Counted from the first letter of the stretch, positions 1 through 48,623 are shown. The stretch is DNA of 64,000 nucleotides from Perognathus longimembris pacificus (GCF_023159225.1 NC_063168.1:62537398-62601397), one strand, 5' to 3'. Notes: generated by a model not told the origin, from the letters alone. Numbers and translations: made by a program.

Positions 1-237
1 CCACCAAGTTCGGGTGGCCTGCTTGAACCGGAAGGTCAGCAGGCTACAACAGAAGCCATCTGTCCCTGATGAGAAGGAGCCAGCAAGGCTGACCAGGCTC
101 CCCTAGCTGCCCCTCGGGCTCAGGTGCCGCCAGGCCAGCTTCCTGGCCGCCAGCGCCATCTAATGGCTTCCCTGGAAACATGCAGTGGATGCCTGGCATT
201 GGCTTGGAAGTTAGTCCTGAGCAGGCCCAGCTCTTGA

Positions 238-258
238 GGGGAGGGGGGAGGGGGGACA
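238..258 (+). repeat. G-rich run with G-quadruplex potential
   Basis: One run of four G and two runs of six, separated by single A bases, which could split into four G-tracts. Function unknown. Confidence 0.5.
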
Positions 259-879
259 GAGAGAAGGGAGTGGCTTCCTGAAGTAGACAAGGAGGGCCAG
301 GGAGAACTTTTACTTCCAAAAACATCTAAAAAAAGACTCAGCCCACACCTCTCTAAATGAGCGATTTCTTCCAGGTAAATGTATTTCACAGTGCAGATGT
401 TCATGAAGTGTGACAAGACACTTAGTCATCCATACCTTAATGTGAATGACTTTTCTCATCTAATGAAATGTCTAACAGCTCTTGGAGAAGACCTTTGGCA
501 CGTCAGAATGATTGTAGAATTGGTGGTGAACTGGTTACAGAATGGGGTGGTTTCAGGAGCTTCTGGGTGAGAGGAAACACGGCAGTGTAAGAGCCAGAGG
601 TGTTGGGGAAAGGACCAGGCTACTGGGGACAAAGATGCCATGGTTTTCCCGCCCTGCATTCTGGCCACTTGATGACAACCTTCACCCAGATGTATTTCCT
701 GGCTTCTCCAGGATTTATCCACACTGGAGAGAGCTGCCTTCAGTCTCATTGCCCATCACACTCCTCGCCTAACACCCGCACCTTCAAATCTAGAGACTTG
801 AGAGACCCGGAGAACAAGAAGTGTGTGTTCAGAAGATGGGCCAGTTTAAGAGAATGAGGATCAGCCTTAAAAGCAAATC

Positions 880-955
880 TCTCCAAGAGCTAGGATGTCA
901 CTCAGTGGTACACGCAAGGCCTTAGGTTCAACCTCCAGCATCGCAGAGAGAGAAC
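880..955 (+). repeat. ID-type SINE monomer (old)
   Basis: It shows a degraded tRNA-Ala-like A box (cactcagtggta) and B box (ggttcaacctcc), the pattern of rodent ID elements. Confidence 0.6.
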
Positions 956-1579
956 AGCCTCTCCATGGTTACTGGGGTTTGGGACCCGTGTGCAGGACAC
1001 AAATCGCAGGGCCAGATCTGCCTCTTATGCCAACTTGATATTCATGGGCAACAGTTTGAGAGAAGTGAAAGGATCCTTGTAGAGGAGGAGAGGGGGAAAG
1101 AGCATCCTGAGTGGGGACGCGGTCTTCTGCCTTTCTCACGTTACTCTCACCCCTCGGATGAGGAGTGTTAGGACTATTGCTTTCACAGCAGGCAGTGAAC
1201 TAAGAAGGCTCTGTGCTAGAAACTCTAGAACTCAGCCTTACCTGTCATGAACATGAAAGCCAATCTCTCTCTTGGGCTTCGATTTTTCCTATCCCCGATA
1301 GGAAGGGGTGTGGATCAAGTGATGCCCAATAGCTTCCAGCCCTAATCTCCTTAGGGGTCTGGTTTTTAACAGGTGGTAAAAGGAAAACTGCCCACAGTCG
1401 TCCCAGGTCTCATTTCCCCTCTTGCCTCCCACAACCCCTTCTCAGCATCACTCCTGTCCTCAAAAAGCCTTGGACTCCACAAGCCAGTGTTGTTAATGTT
1501 GGCTCACGGCTCTTCCTGGGGACTGGCCAACATTGTTCTGTTCCCTGCAGGGGTCCCACCAACTTGTTTGCTTCTGCAG

Positions 1580-1734
1580 AGCCGCAGCCTGCCACCTGGA
1601 AGATGCCGAGGTCGTGTTACAGTCGCTCAGGGGCCCTGCTGCTGGCCTTGCTGCTTCAGGCCTCCGTGGAAGTGCGTGGCTGGTGTCTGGAGAGTAGCCA
1701 GTGTCAGGACCTCACCTCGGAAAGCAATCTGCTG
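1580..1734 (+). CDS. POMC: POMC exon 2 (5'UTR end, start codon, signal peptide)
   Basis: A pyrimidine-rich acceptor ends in CAG at 1577-1579, giving a 23-nt 5'UTR piece before ATG at 1603. A second AG at 1586-1587 could serve as an alternative acceptor without changing the protein. The 44 codons encode the signal peptide (residues 1-26, cleavage expected before Trp27) and the start of the N-terminal fragment with Cys28 and Cys34. The donor is GTACGT right after Leu44, in phase 0. Confidence 0.95.
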
Positions 1735-4248
1735 GTACGTGCGTGGTGGGTTATGGATGCCAGCTGGTGTGGGCACCGGAGGGCACTAATGCTGGGATAG
1801 CTCAAAAGAAAAGGGTGTGGGGAAGGGACCATTTATTTCCCTTGACTGGCTAACCCAGGATCGGAGCAGAACTTCGCCATGAAGTTAGAATTAGGCCAAT
1901 GGAAGGAGGAAGCAGCTTCAAAGAGATGGGCCTGGTCCACAATTTCTGTTTGATTATACCTACTCCTCATGTATCTTCTGTGGAGACCCCATACCATTTA
2001 AACCATAGTTAGTGCCATATCAGCAATAACTAATTCTATATCTCTGATCTTTTGTCCCCCAGATTATGTCTTTTGAAATAGCCTCATATCACTACTTTCA
2101 CTCCATATTTCTTCTCCTTTTATCTATTGTCAGTTACAAAGCCATATAGGCAACTCCACTAAAGGGAGACTAGAAAGAGAAGGAAAACCCTTTCATGCCT
2201 CCTAGCACTAGGGATCAAACTCAGAGTCTCACACCTACAGGCAAATGCTCTACTACTGAGCCACACCCTGCTCCAAAGGTAACACTTTTTTTGATGACTG
2301 GTACCAAAATGGTTCATGCTTCTGGGGGCCTGGCTTTTGCCAAGTCTATTTTCAGTTTTCCCAGTATATCAAGGCCCACTGTGTTAGGTCACCACAGTTA
2401 TGAGTGTGTATGTGTCCGTGTATGTGCGTGCGCTCAGCACTTACCAGATCAAAATGGAATGTCCATTATTATATCCTGTGTGTTTTGCCAATGGACTAAT
2501 GAATTTAAGTGATGGGAGAGACTTCCTTTAAGACACAGAGCGGGTTTTATGTATAATATAAAATAGAAACAAGAAGCCTGGGGGATTGTATGAGTTCCAT
2601 TTCAGGGCGAGCCAAAGGACACCTACTGCATAGCTTCTTTTGTTGAGACATTGCCAGAAAGGAAGAACTGTACACAGAGCTCATGGGTTCTAGTTCCACT
2701 TCTGTCACCAATCACCCTTGATCAATGACCTTAACCGGGTCCTTTCATCTCTCAGCTTCCTGTTTCATTATCTGACAAAGGGTGGCGAGCCTACATTACA
2801 TTGTTTTCATTTTTCACAGTTAATATTTGGCAGTGCTGTAATTCTAAATTCCGGTTCCTCAGACCCTGTGGGATTCTTCTATTTTCTCCTCTGTAGTTCC
2901 CAAGCAACTGAAAAACTCAAGGCTGCAGTCTACAGATCATTTTCCTAAGCAACCATGTGCCTCAGTTGAGTTCTCTATGGACAGGTAGTAGAAACACTGG
3001 CTCCACGGGAATAACTCTGGCTTCCCACCCTTTCCTTTAGTCAAAATGAGGTGGCAGGAAAATGAACCATCTTATCCCACACTTCACAGACTAAGGGAAG
3101 GTGTAAGGAAATCGGTTCTGAAGACACCAAAGAATCGGGCAAAATGGCCCAGTAAGTGCCGGAAAGCTTTGAGATGTCGGGCAAAGGCAGGGCTGGGGGG
3201 AAGGGGTAAGGCATTAAATAAGCTTATAGATCACTGGGGTAAAATTGAGGAATTGTTATAAGTGCAGAGCCTCGAAATCTACCACTTGAATTCTCTCCTA
3301 AATTCCCATCCTGGGCCTCCCCTGGTTGAACCCTATGTACTCAGAAGCAAGTACCCACAATGACCATCTATCCGCTTTAGGGGGAGCAATTCCTACATAT
3401 AAGGCCCGGCTCACAAGCCTACAGAGGCTACACAAACCAAGGAGCGCATGCGCAGGCGGGGCCGGAACGATGTCCACGTGGCCTCCACGTGAGACGTGGC
3501 CTCCAGCGTCCTGGACGAGAGAGGCAGAGTCGAAGCCCCGAGGGGTGGAGAGGCGCAGGGGGCCGCAGGGCCCCGGGGCTCCCTCACGCGTTCTCGCTCT
3601 TTTCAGGCGTGCCTCCGGGCCTGCAAGCCGGACCTGTCAGCCGAGACGCCAGTGTTTCCGGGCAACGGCGACGAGCAGCCATTGGCCGAGAACACCCGGA
3701 AGTACGTCATGGGCCACTTCCGCTGGGACCGCTTCGGCCGCCGGAACAGCAGCGGCCCCAGCAATGGCGGCGCCGGGGGGCAGAAGCGTGAGGAAGAGGT
3801 CTCGGCGGGAGAAGACGGCGTCCCACGCCCCCTCGGGGGCGTCGCGCTCCGCGGCGGCGAGGGCAAGCGCTCCTACTCCATGGAGCACTTCCGCTGGGGC
3901 AAGCCGGTGGGGAAGAAGCGGCGCCCCGTGAAGGTGTACCCCAATGGCGCGGAGGACGAGTCGGCCGAGGCCTTCCCCCTGGAGTTCAAGAGGGAGATGG
4001 CAGGCCAGCGGCCTGGCGCACCCGGCCCCGACGACAGCGACAGCGACCCCGACCTGGAGTACGGCCTGGAGCCCGAGGCCGAGAAGAAGGACGACGATGG
4101 GCCTTACCGCATGGAGCACTTCCGCTGGGGCAGCCCGCCCAAGGACAAGCGCTACGGGGGCTTCATGAGCTCCGAGAAGAGCCAGACGCCCCTGGTGACA
4201 CTGTTCAAAAACGCCATCATCAAGAACGCCCACAAGAAGGGCCAGTGA
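1603..4248 (+). CDS. POMC: Pro-opiomelanocortin precursor, coding region join(1603-1734, 3607-4248)
   Basis: POMC is the secreted prohormone of pituitary corticotrophs and melanotrophs and of arcuate neurons; prohormone convertases cut it at paired basic residues to release melanocortins and beta-endorphin. Joining two exons across a GT-AG intron gives a 257-residue precursor. It has a 26-residue signal peptide with a Leu-rich core, then a sorting region with four Cys (28, 34, 46, 50) and the Asp36, Leu37, Glu40, Leu44 pattern. gamma-MSH starts at Tyr77, ACTH is 133-171, beta-MSH about 206-224 and beta-endorphin 227-257. HFRW, the melanocortin core, occurs three times (81-84, 138-141, 215-218). 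A sequon Asn91-Ser-Ser follows gamma-MSH. Length is close to human (267). It lies tail to tail with EFR3B. The noncoding exon 1 and pituitary promoter are not in the window. Identification is certain from peptide identity. Confidence 0.98.
2195..2276 (-). repeat. ID-type SINE monomer in POMC intron 2
   Basis: The reverse strand reads as an ID element with an A box around ctcagtagtagagca and a B-box region near 2215. It is degraded. Confidence 0.6.
2685..2790 (+). repeat. MIR-like SINE relic
   Basis: It contains the MIR-type string of a 'gaccttaacc...tcatctctcagcttcc' segment and 'cattatctga', at moderate divergence. Such relics are old and shared across mammals. Confidence 0.5.
3396..3491 (+). 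promoter_or_regulatory. Promoter-like motif cluster at the end of POMC intron 2
   Basis: In order: TATAAG at 3398-3403, an NRF1-type palindrome GCGCATGCGCA at 3444-3454, and two CACGTG E-boxes at 3475-3480 and 3486-3491. They sit at the left edge of the CpG-rich block covering exon 3. Short 5'-truncated POMC transcripts starting near exon 3 are known from peripheral tissues. That this cluster drives them is inference. Confidence 0.4.
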
Positions 4249-4394
4249 GGCGCAGGGGCCTCCGGTCCCTGCCACCTGCCGTCCCGCTGCCTCCCAGCCC
4301 GAGCCATCCACTCATGGGCGGTGGTAGTGTCAAGGCATTCAGTCTCCTAAAGCTGCCTTGTAGTTAGGAAATAAAATCTTTCAAATTTCACAGC
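3607..4394 (+). CDS. POMC: POMC exon 3 (hormone-coding exon and 3'UTR)
   Basis: The acceptor is a pyrimidine tract ending TTTTCAG at 3606. Codons run from Ala45 to the TGA at 4246-4248. Paired basic sites flank each peptide: RK before gamma-MSH (75-76), RR after it (89-90), KR before ACTH (131-132), KKRR inside ACTH (147-150), KR after ACTH (172-173), KK before beta-MSH (204-205), KR before beta-endorphin (225-226). Gly donors for amidation sit before the basic pairs after gamma-MSH (88), the joining peptide (130) and alpha-MSH (146). The exon is CpG-rich, as in other mammals. The 3'UTR is about 145 nt. Confidence 0.96.
3703..3738 (+). other. POMC: gamma-MSH coding segment
   Basis: Residues 77-88 carry the HFRW core and end in Phe-Gly followed by Arg-Arg, so an amidated gamma1-MSH could be released. 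The sequon Asn91-Ser92-Ser93 directly downstream is the usual N-glycosylation site of the longer gamma3-MSH form. Confidence 0.9.
3871..3987 (+). other. POMC: ACTH(1-39) coding segment, including alpha-MSH(1-13)
   Basis: Residues 133-171 form the 39-residue corticotropin. The first 24 residues match the mammalian consensus. Gly146 followed by KKRR is the site where convertase cutting and amidation yield alpha-MSH. The KR at 172-173 closes the peptide. Confidence 0.96.
4090..4146 (+). other. POMC: beta-MSH coding segment with intact flanking basic pairs
   Basis: Residues 206-224 begin with three Asp and contain HFRW. Lys-Lys (204-205) precedes and Lys-Arg (225-226) follows, so a free beta-MSH can be cut out. 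From recall, mouse and rat lack the upstream pair. Confidence 0.88.
4153..4245 (+). other. POMC: beta-endorphin(1-31) coding segment
   Basis: Residues 227-257 start with the Met-enkephalin motif YGGFM. Position 6 is Ser (codon AGC at 4168-4170), where I know Thr from human and mouse. The end, Lys-Lys-Gly-Gln, is like mouse rather than human (Gly-Glu). Confidence 0.95.
4370..4375 (+). terminator. POMC: POMC polyadenylation signal AATAAA
   Basis: A canonical AATAAA lies about 120 nt after the stop codon. Cleavage is expected 15-25 nt later, near 4390-4395. Confidence 0.9.
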
Positions 4395-4724
4395 TGGCTC
4401 TTGACTCTGATTGTAGACGCTAGGATTAAAAAAAAAATACCCTCTGAGCCATCCGAGAGAGCAAACAGTGGTTTCCATGCGGTTAGCTGGCAGTATATTT
4501 CATTGGATGTAGGGAGAATGGAAAGAAAAAACTTCCACCTCCCTACCCTCTAGTAAATGAGTCTTGAACCCAACATCTTCCACGTTCCACAGCCTTCATT
4601 GTGTTGCAAACACAGCTAGCGGTGACCACACAGACTCAGATGCTGAAAGGGCCACTCCGAGGCCCACATAACAGTACTTCAGTAGGAAGGCACTCTAGGC
4701 TGTAACGTGGAAGTTGTGGTCATG

Positions 4725-4800
4725 CCTTTCAGGATCTGAGTTCTGGCAATACTCTGACCTTAGGCAAGTACCTGAAGTTCTCCAAGTTTAGTTCTTATCT
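4725..4800 (+). repeat. MIR-like SINE relic
   Basis: It resembles the MIR core (gagttctggc...gaccttaggcaagtac...cttatct). Identified by eye only. Confidence 0.5.
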
Positions 4801-5615
4801 ACCATTTGCTGCCTGAGGACTCTGGGCAGGATTAAAGGAGAAAATGGATGAGATTTTTTTTTTTTTTAAATCACCGAGGAGCCCAGTGGGAGAGCTAAGA
4901 CTTGCTATCAGTTCTCAGTTTTCATCTGGCCAAAGATACAGACCCTTGAAGATCTGTATCTGTTTTGATACAATACACACAGAGGCTTCTTCCAGCCCCT
5001 CTCCTTTCAGGACTTCACTATTACAACTGGCCCTAACCAATTGGTCTCCAGCCCCTCATACACAAATTACTCATGAATGTATACAAAAGCTTGCTCCTCT
5101 CACAATCCCTGGCCTACAAGCCAAGAGCGCTATCCTCCAATTTTCCCATCATGCAAACTACTGAGGTAAGGCAGGAAGGGCCCTTGTCAACCAACCTCAT
5201 TCTCCTTACTGAACCTGTTTCTAGGATGAAGGCTCTGCCTGATTCCTACTGGTCTCTGATCACTACCTGGAAGGCCTTGCATTCTCCCATCATTCCTAAA
5301 GCCTCCCCCCAGGTCCCCCAGTGGCCAGTCATGCTCTCTCCCAGCTACCTACCCCTGCTCATTTTCAGGGTTTCCACTAGTGGAGGGCATGTTATCTGGC
5401 TAGGATGCCACATAACCATACATGCAAGTCTTGTCCCCTCAGGGAAACTCCAAGATCTGAAGGACAGAAGCCAGGTGTTATGTTTCTTGGGTCTCCTTGT
5501 GTTTTCACCATGCTGGGGTCCCAGACGTGTAAGCCACATGTACATAAGGGATGCACATATCTGTGATTACCATACACTTGTCAGTGAATGGCATACAACA
5601 AAGCTGGATAGAATC

Positions 5616-5790
5616 TGCTGGGTGTCAGTGACTCACTCCTGTAATCCTAGTTACTCAGGAGGCTGAGACCTGGAGGATTGTGGTTTGAAGCCAGCCCAGA
5701 TAAGGTCCAAAAGAATCTCCTGTTAACCAGCAAACACTGGGCTGAAGGTGTGGCTCAAGTGGTAGAGCACCAGCAAAATTTAAAAAAAAG
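5616..5790 (+). repeat. B1-headed chimeric SINE
   Basis: A 7SL-like head (gtaatcctagttactcagga) is followed by the shared tRNA-like right half (tgtggctcaagtggtagagc) and an A-rich tail. Confidence 0.8.
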
Positions 5791-6261
5791 AATGAAAGTG
5801 AGAGGCATTGTTATCAAGCCCTGATAACAGCAAAAAAAAAAAAAGTCAACTGATGGGGAAATATTTTTATACGATGGCACATATACATACTCCCCTATAT
5901 TTGGTGCTCTTGGCATTTACACTGAAAGAAAAGAAGAACTAAACCAGGGAAATCCTGTTGTGAGACAAACCTGAAGGCCAAATTACTATGGTTGCTTCAA
6001 TGTGGTTTATAGGAAACGAGGGAGGAGAAAGAAAAGCTGAGCCCTTCGGAGGATATGCGCCCAGCTGAGTCCTGGCCTCAGGTTTCTATCTGGGCATCCT
6101 TTCCTCCCCTCCTTCCTTCGGAGTCAGGTGAAGTAAGGGCCGGTGGGGGTGGCTAAATGTCAGCAGTACCTTGTTGATATTTTAAGATTCTGTTTTTATC
6201 TTGAAAAAACCATTTGCTTTGAAGAAATCAAGCAGTCAGCCACGTGGTGACAACATTAACA

Positions 6262-6267
6262 TTTATT
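6262..6267 (-). terminator. EFR3B: Candidate EFR3B polyadenylation signal
   Basis: TTTATT on + is AATAAA on -. The expected cleavage site is near 6240-6250. Transcript evidence would be needed to confirm it. Confidence 0.6.
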
Positions 6268-7047
6268 TGGAAAGGGCACCATGAAGGCTCATTGGGAAAC
6301 TGCAACGAAATGCCCTAAAGAATGATTTCACTAAGAGCCCTTCCCACGCTCCCTCCACTCCCCCTTTGCCCTCCCTTTCCTAAAAATAATTCTAGTCTGA
6401 TTCAACAAGTTTAAAAGACAGAAAACTGCCACAGGCACTAATTCTGCACTTACATATAAATGTGTCAGCTATTATATACATATATTGGCAACTACGAACT
6501 ACATTACACACATGCACACACAGAGAACAACATACGCTCAGCCAGGCCATGAAGGTTAAAACGGACACACACGCACATGACAATGGAAGGGCTGCAGCAT
6601 TAATGGACTTAAAACTCTGTACTCCATATGCCTGAACCAACAGTCATGGAAGAAGAGCTCCGGAAGGGGAGGCACTGAGCTCCAGAAGGGAAGGTACTGA
6701 GCTCAGGAGGCCCTGTGGTCTCCTGGAGGGGAGAGGACCTACCAGTCAGGCCTTGTGCTAAAGGAGAACCAAAGAAGTCCTTTCCCCTCTTCCCCCAACT
6801 AGCCAGGCTCCAGGACGTATGACTCTCCCTATGCAATCTTCAGACCTAGGCCCAAGTTGGGGTAAAGAGCCACAGTAACCAATTACTAGGGTAACATGTG
6901 GCTCTGACTCCACCCCAGAGGCCTTCTTTGAGCTGGCCTGTTCTGAGAAGATGACTTCACTTTTGCCTGTAATTGTAATAGCCCAACAACTCAAGTCTTG
7001 CCCTTCCCTTAGGTTCCCCTACCAGCCAGCCATCATCTTCTTCTCAA

Positions 7048-7258
7048 AGGTACTGGGGTTTGACCTCAGGGCCTTGCACTTGCTCCACTTGTTTTACTTC
7101 CACCCATTGAACCATGCCTCTTAACTCTCCTTTTTGCTGATTATTTTGGGGATAGATTCTTACAGACTTTTCTGCCTTGGCTAGCTTCAAACCATGATCC
7201 TCCAGATCTCAGCCTCCAGAGTAGCTAGGATTACAGGCAGAAGCCCCTGATGCCCAGC
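7048..7258 (-). repeat. B1-headed chimeric SINE in EFR3B 3'UTR
   Basis: Reverse strand reads 'gtaatcctagctactctgga' and 'gaggatcatggtttgaagc', the B1-type head. The right half is degraded. Confidence 0.75.
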
Positions 7259-8550
7259 TGCTTATGTGCTTTTGTGATTCAACCCAAAGTAACAACTTCC
7301 TCCAATCATTCATACCTAAACAATTCTATCATAGGACACCCACTGTCCATTCCTTCCCCACCAAGCCAGAGACCTGGGCGGTGGGGGAGCACTGGTCCCC
7401 TGGGCACAAGCTTACAACAGAGAAGGGAAGGGGAAAGAGGCAGGACACGCTGCCGCCAGGTGGCCTACAGGCAGGACATGAGGCTTGATACCAGCTTCTT
7501 CCCTTGAGACCTTGCCTCTCAGGCCTTGGATGGGGTGATGTCATTTGTGCTCACCATTGCATTTCCTGTCCAGATTAACAATCACCTTACACTTCTGACT
7601 CTAAGGCATCCCTGACCAGGATCCAGATTCAACTCCACGTCAGTAGGAACCAACATCCAACCGAGCGTGGACTTCCATGGAAACTGAAAAGAGGACTCGC
7701 AGAGGAAGAAAATGCAGCTTCCGTGCTCAGCGGCATAGCATGAAGATAAGGCTGCCCCGGACAGAAGGAGCGGCCATCCAGCCCACAGAGTGCAAGCTCT
7801 GTGTCTGTTCTCTTTTTCCCCCAGAGCGGGGAGGAACAGAGGAACAGAGTGCAGACCTGTGGGTCTCTAGAAATAGGTCCCCTGCCCCACAAGGTCCCAA
7901 AGGTGGCGCTCAGGGTGAAGTTGCTATGGGGGCCTTAATTAAGGTGGAAACAAAGTGACTGAGCATCTCTCATCAAAGATGAGCACGGGGTAGAAGATGG
8001 ATCATTGGTGAGGAAAGATATGTTTGTGTGGCTCAAGGTTTAATTTGCTTTAAGGATTTTCTTTTTAACTTGGCTTCTGCATGAAGAGATAATAAAGAGA
8101 AATCTAAGTCCATGCTTGTGAAGTTGGGTTAAGTATAAGACAAAAGCCACAGAAACAGCCACAAAGCCCTGGGAAGCAGGACCTCAGCCTGGGGTGTATA
8201 CCGTGCGGGCCATGCGGGAGCCGTGTGCCCACAGCGCCAGGTGGTGACCACAGGAAGGAGCTGGATCCTAAATAAGGGAACTACAGGGATGGGGGGGGGG
8301 TGTCCCCTTGCCATGACGCTGAGTGCGCATGCGTTAGGAACTGCATGCATTAGGCCCTCCTGATCTTGGAAAAACGTACTCATCAGTCCTAACGGTCAGG
8401 CTCTCGCTGGGTAACTGCGCAGGGTCGTGTTAGGGTGTGATCTGAGGGTATCCTCCCCATTCGGGACCACTGATAAAAACGGTGCCCTTTGGGTCAAGTA
8501 ATCTCTTTCCAATCCTTTCTCCAGGGAGGGAACATCTGACCCTCCGTAAC

Positions 8551-8575
8551 TTCCTGAGTGACGTCAGCTCAGGAA
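8551..8575. promoter_or_regulatory. Full CRE (TGACGTCA) inside a perfect 8-bp dyad
   Basis: TTCCTGAG (8551-8558) and CTCAGGAA (8568-8575) are exact inverted repeats flanking TGACGTCA (8559-8566) plus one base. The CRE is the CREB/ATF consensus. Its use here is unknown. Confidence 0.5.
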
Positions 8576-9980
8576 AGCTATGGCAAGTCTGAAAGGAGAC
8601 GAGGGGGCTACTCTGGACCACAGCCCGGCCCCCGAGGGAGGCGCAGGTGAGGTTCTGCCAATGGTGCCGAGTGCACAGAAGCACCTGAGGATCAGGAAGT
8701 GGGGGGGGGGGGACCAGAGCAGCCGGCAGCCTATCTCATGCCCTGCCTGCCTCCGAGTCAGCGGTTCTTGGCAAACACCAGTGACACAGGAACAGGCAGA
8801 CAGCGCTAACGACAAACAAAAGGCCTCCACTCCTCTCCCCAGGCCACAAGCAAGGCCACTTGTCTCCAGTGTCCCAGAATTTGTCAAGACAGTGAAGAAA
8901 TCAGACAGTGAAGAAATAAGTCTGCTATTAGCTGCTAGATCCTTTTCCTCCAATGGGACATTCAAAAGGTTGCTGCCTGCCGCCTTTGAGTCGGGAAGCG
9001 CCACTCATCCGCTCCTCCCGCCCTTCTTCCTGCCCCGGCTGCCCCGCCTCTTCTCTGGGAGGGGATGTGAAGGCTCAGGGAGCCTGTACTTCCCCCTCTT
9101 CTCAACTATACTGCTCTGCCTTCCCTCAACCCACAGGCTGTGGAAGCACCTTCAGATCCTTGAAGGAAAGATACCAAGGAGAGAGAACTCAACCAACACA
9201 GAGAAACATCCAGAAAACAGAACAGCCACAGGAGGGCCACAGGGCCCTTCTGAACGAAGGCCATGAGAAGGGGCCACAGAGGGACTAAGATGGCCACACC
9301 TGTGCTCAAGACAGGAGGCAGGTCCTGGACGACACTTGCCACCCAGGTTGAGAGAAGCGACCTGCCCGTCCTGTCCTTCATCCCTTCTTCACACCCTCCC
9401 TCCCCGCCTTCTGGGTCTCTGCCCCCAGCTCCTAAGGGCTCCACATTCATTAATAGTAGTGAGATGTACACAACTGGAGGCTGAGCGCGAGAGGAAGAGA
9501 CACGGAGACTTGAGTTGGGAGAAGGGGAACTGCGGGATAAGAGGCTGCCATCTTCTAGCTCCCATATTGTCACTTCTTTACTTCTTTCCTCTAAGTGCCA
9601 TTTATGGCTTCCTTTGACTAACCAAGTCTCCGGAATCTCTCATGGAAACCTTCTCCCCACACACCAGGTTCGAATCCCAGGCCTCTTGGCTTCCCTCTGG
9701 TGACACTCCCATGATTCTCAGGGCCACACAGAAGACAAGGGCACAGGTGAGATGCTTTCTGGCTCCAGAGGACAGGTGGTGGGACCTCCCTCAGGGAAGA
9801 GAAGGAGAAGGTGAGAGCCCCATCTTTTCCCCCAGGACCAGAGGAAGCCTGGGGGCTCCACCTTGAGCAGGGGAGGTTCCCTCATCCAAGGGGACTGAGT
9901 TTCTCAGAGCTCGCGGCTGGGCGTGAGGGTGAGTCCTCCAGAGGACCCGTCTCTCCTCCAGGGAGGACCACTCTTGGAAT

Positions 9981-48127
<38,147 letters not shown>

Positions 48128-48623
48128 CTGGAGTGGGAAAGAGAAACAAACGACAATCCATGAGCAAAGCCTTGGGGGAACGGCAGAGACCCGGGAGCCA
48201 GGGCGGGCCGGCGCTGCCTGTGAGGATGGAAGAAGGTCAGGGCCTTGTCCTTTCCAGGGTCAAGATCTTCCACTGCAGCTAGAGAACCTGAGTGTCCAGA
48301 AAGATGCTCAAGGATGGAAGGGCCGTTGCTCCTCTTACCATTCCCCCACTTACTCCCTGTGCCTTAAGTCATCTTTGACCCTCTTCTACTCCCCTCCTGT
48401 TGCAGAATGTTAATGTGAAACTATAAATGATGGAGACCATTAACTATCAACATCAGAAGATGTGTCTCAAAGGCCATGTGGCCATGATATTTGATTATTG
48501 TGGGCATTGGGGAGTTGGAGCTGAGCCCCAAAGCCAATCCAGAGCATCCCATGTATAGTTCTCCATGCCACTCACTCCCTACCCTCCACTTTTGACAAAC
48601 TGGAAAAATGTGTCACGTTCGAT

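Larger units (their letters stand above)
1..1579 (+). other. Inferred end of POMC intron 1
   Basis: No coding exon is recognisable before POMC exon 2. The stretch contains an old ID-type SINE near 880-955 and a G-rich run at 238-258. The rest looks unique and unremarkable. POMC exon 1 lies a few kb upstream of exon 2 in other mammals and is taken to be outside the window. Confidence 0.7.
1735..3606 (+). other. POMC: POMC intron 2
   Basis: A GTACGT...TTTTCAG intron of 1872 nt. It holds the ID and MIR relics listed above. The last 200 nt become CpG-rich and carry TATA-like, NRF1-like and E-box motifs, reported separately. Confidence 0.9.
3430..4260. other. CpG-rich block over POMC exon 3
   Basis: CpG dinucleotides are dense here and rare on both sides, by eye. 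An intragenic CpG island over the last POMC exon is known in other mammals. Confidence 0.75.
4395..6240. other. POMC-EFR3B intergenic spacer
   Basis: About 1.85 kb between two convergent 3' ends. It contains a MIR-like relic (about 4725-4800) and a B1-type SINE (about 5616-5790). No exon or RNA gene was recognised. Confidence 0.8.
6240..9980 (-). other. EFR3B: EFR3B 3'UTR
   Basis: It extends from the stop codon at 9981 to a reverse-strand AATAAA at 6262-6267, about 3.7 kb. It includes one B1-headed SINE, two poly-G runs (8289-8300 and 8702-8711 on +) and a CRE within a dyad (8551-8575). The extent is inferred from the single good poly(A) signal, so earlier polyadenylation is possible. Confidence 0.65.

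Noticed and set aside
3326..3931. 201-codon + frame overlapping POMC exon 3 in another phase
   Set aside because: CpG-rich shadow of the true frame; low-complexity Ala/Arg/Ser translation.
3637..4311. 224-codon open frame on the - strand over POMC exon 3
   Set aside because: It mirrors the GC-rich POMC frame; such shadows are expected where stop codons are rare. No independent protein features.
8580..9266. 228-codon + frame antisense to the EFR3B 3'UTR
   Set aside because: No recognised domain, and no splice or promoter context. Probably chance in moderately GC-rich DNA.
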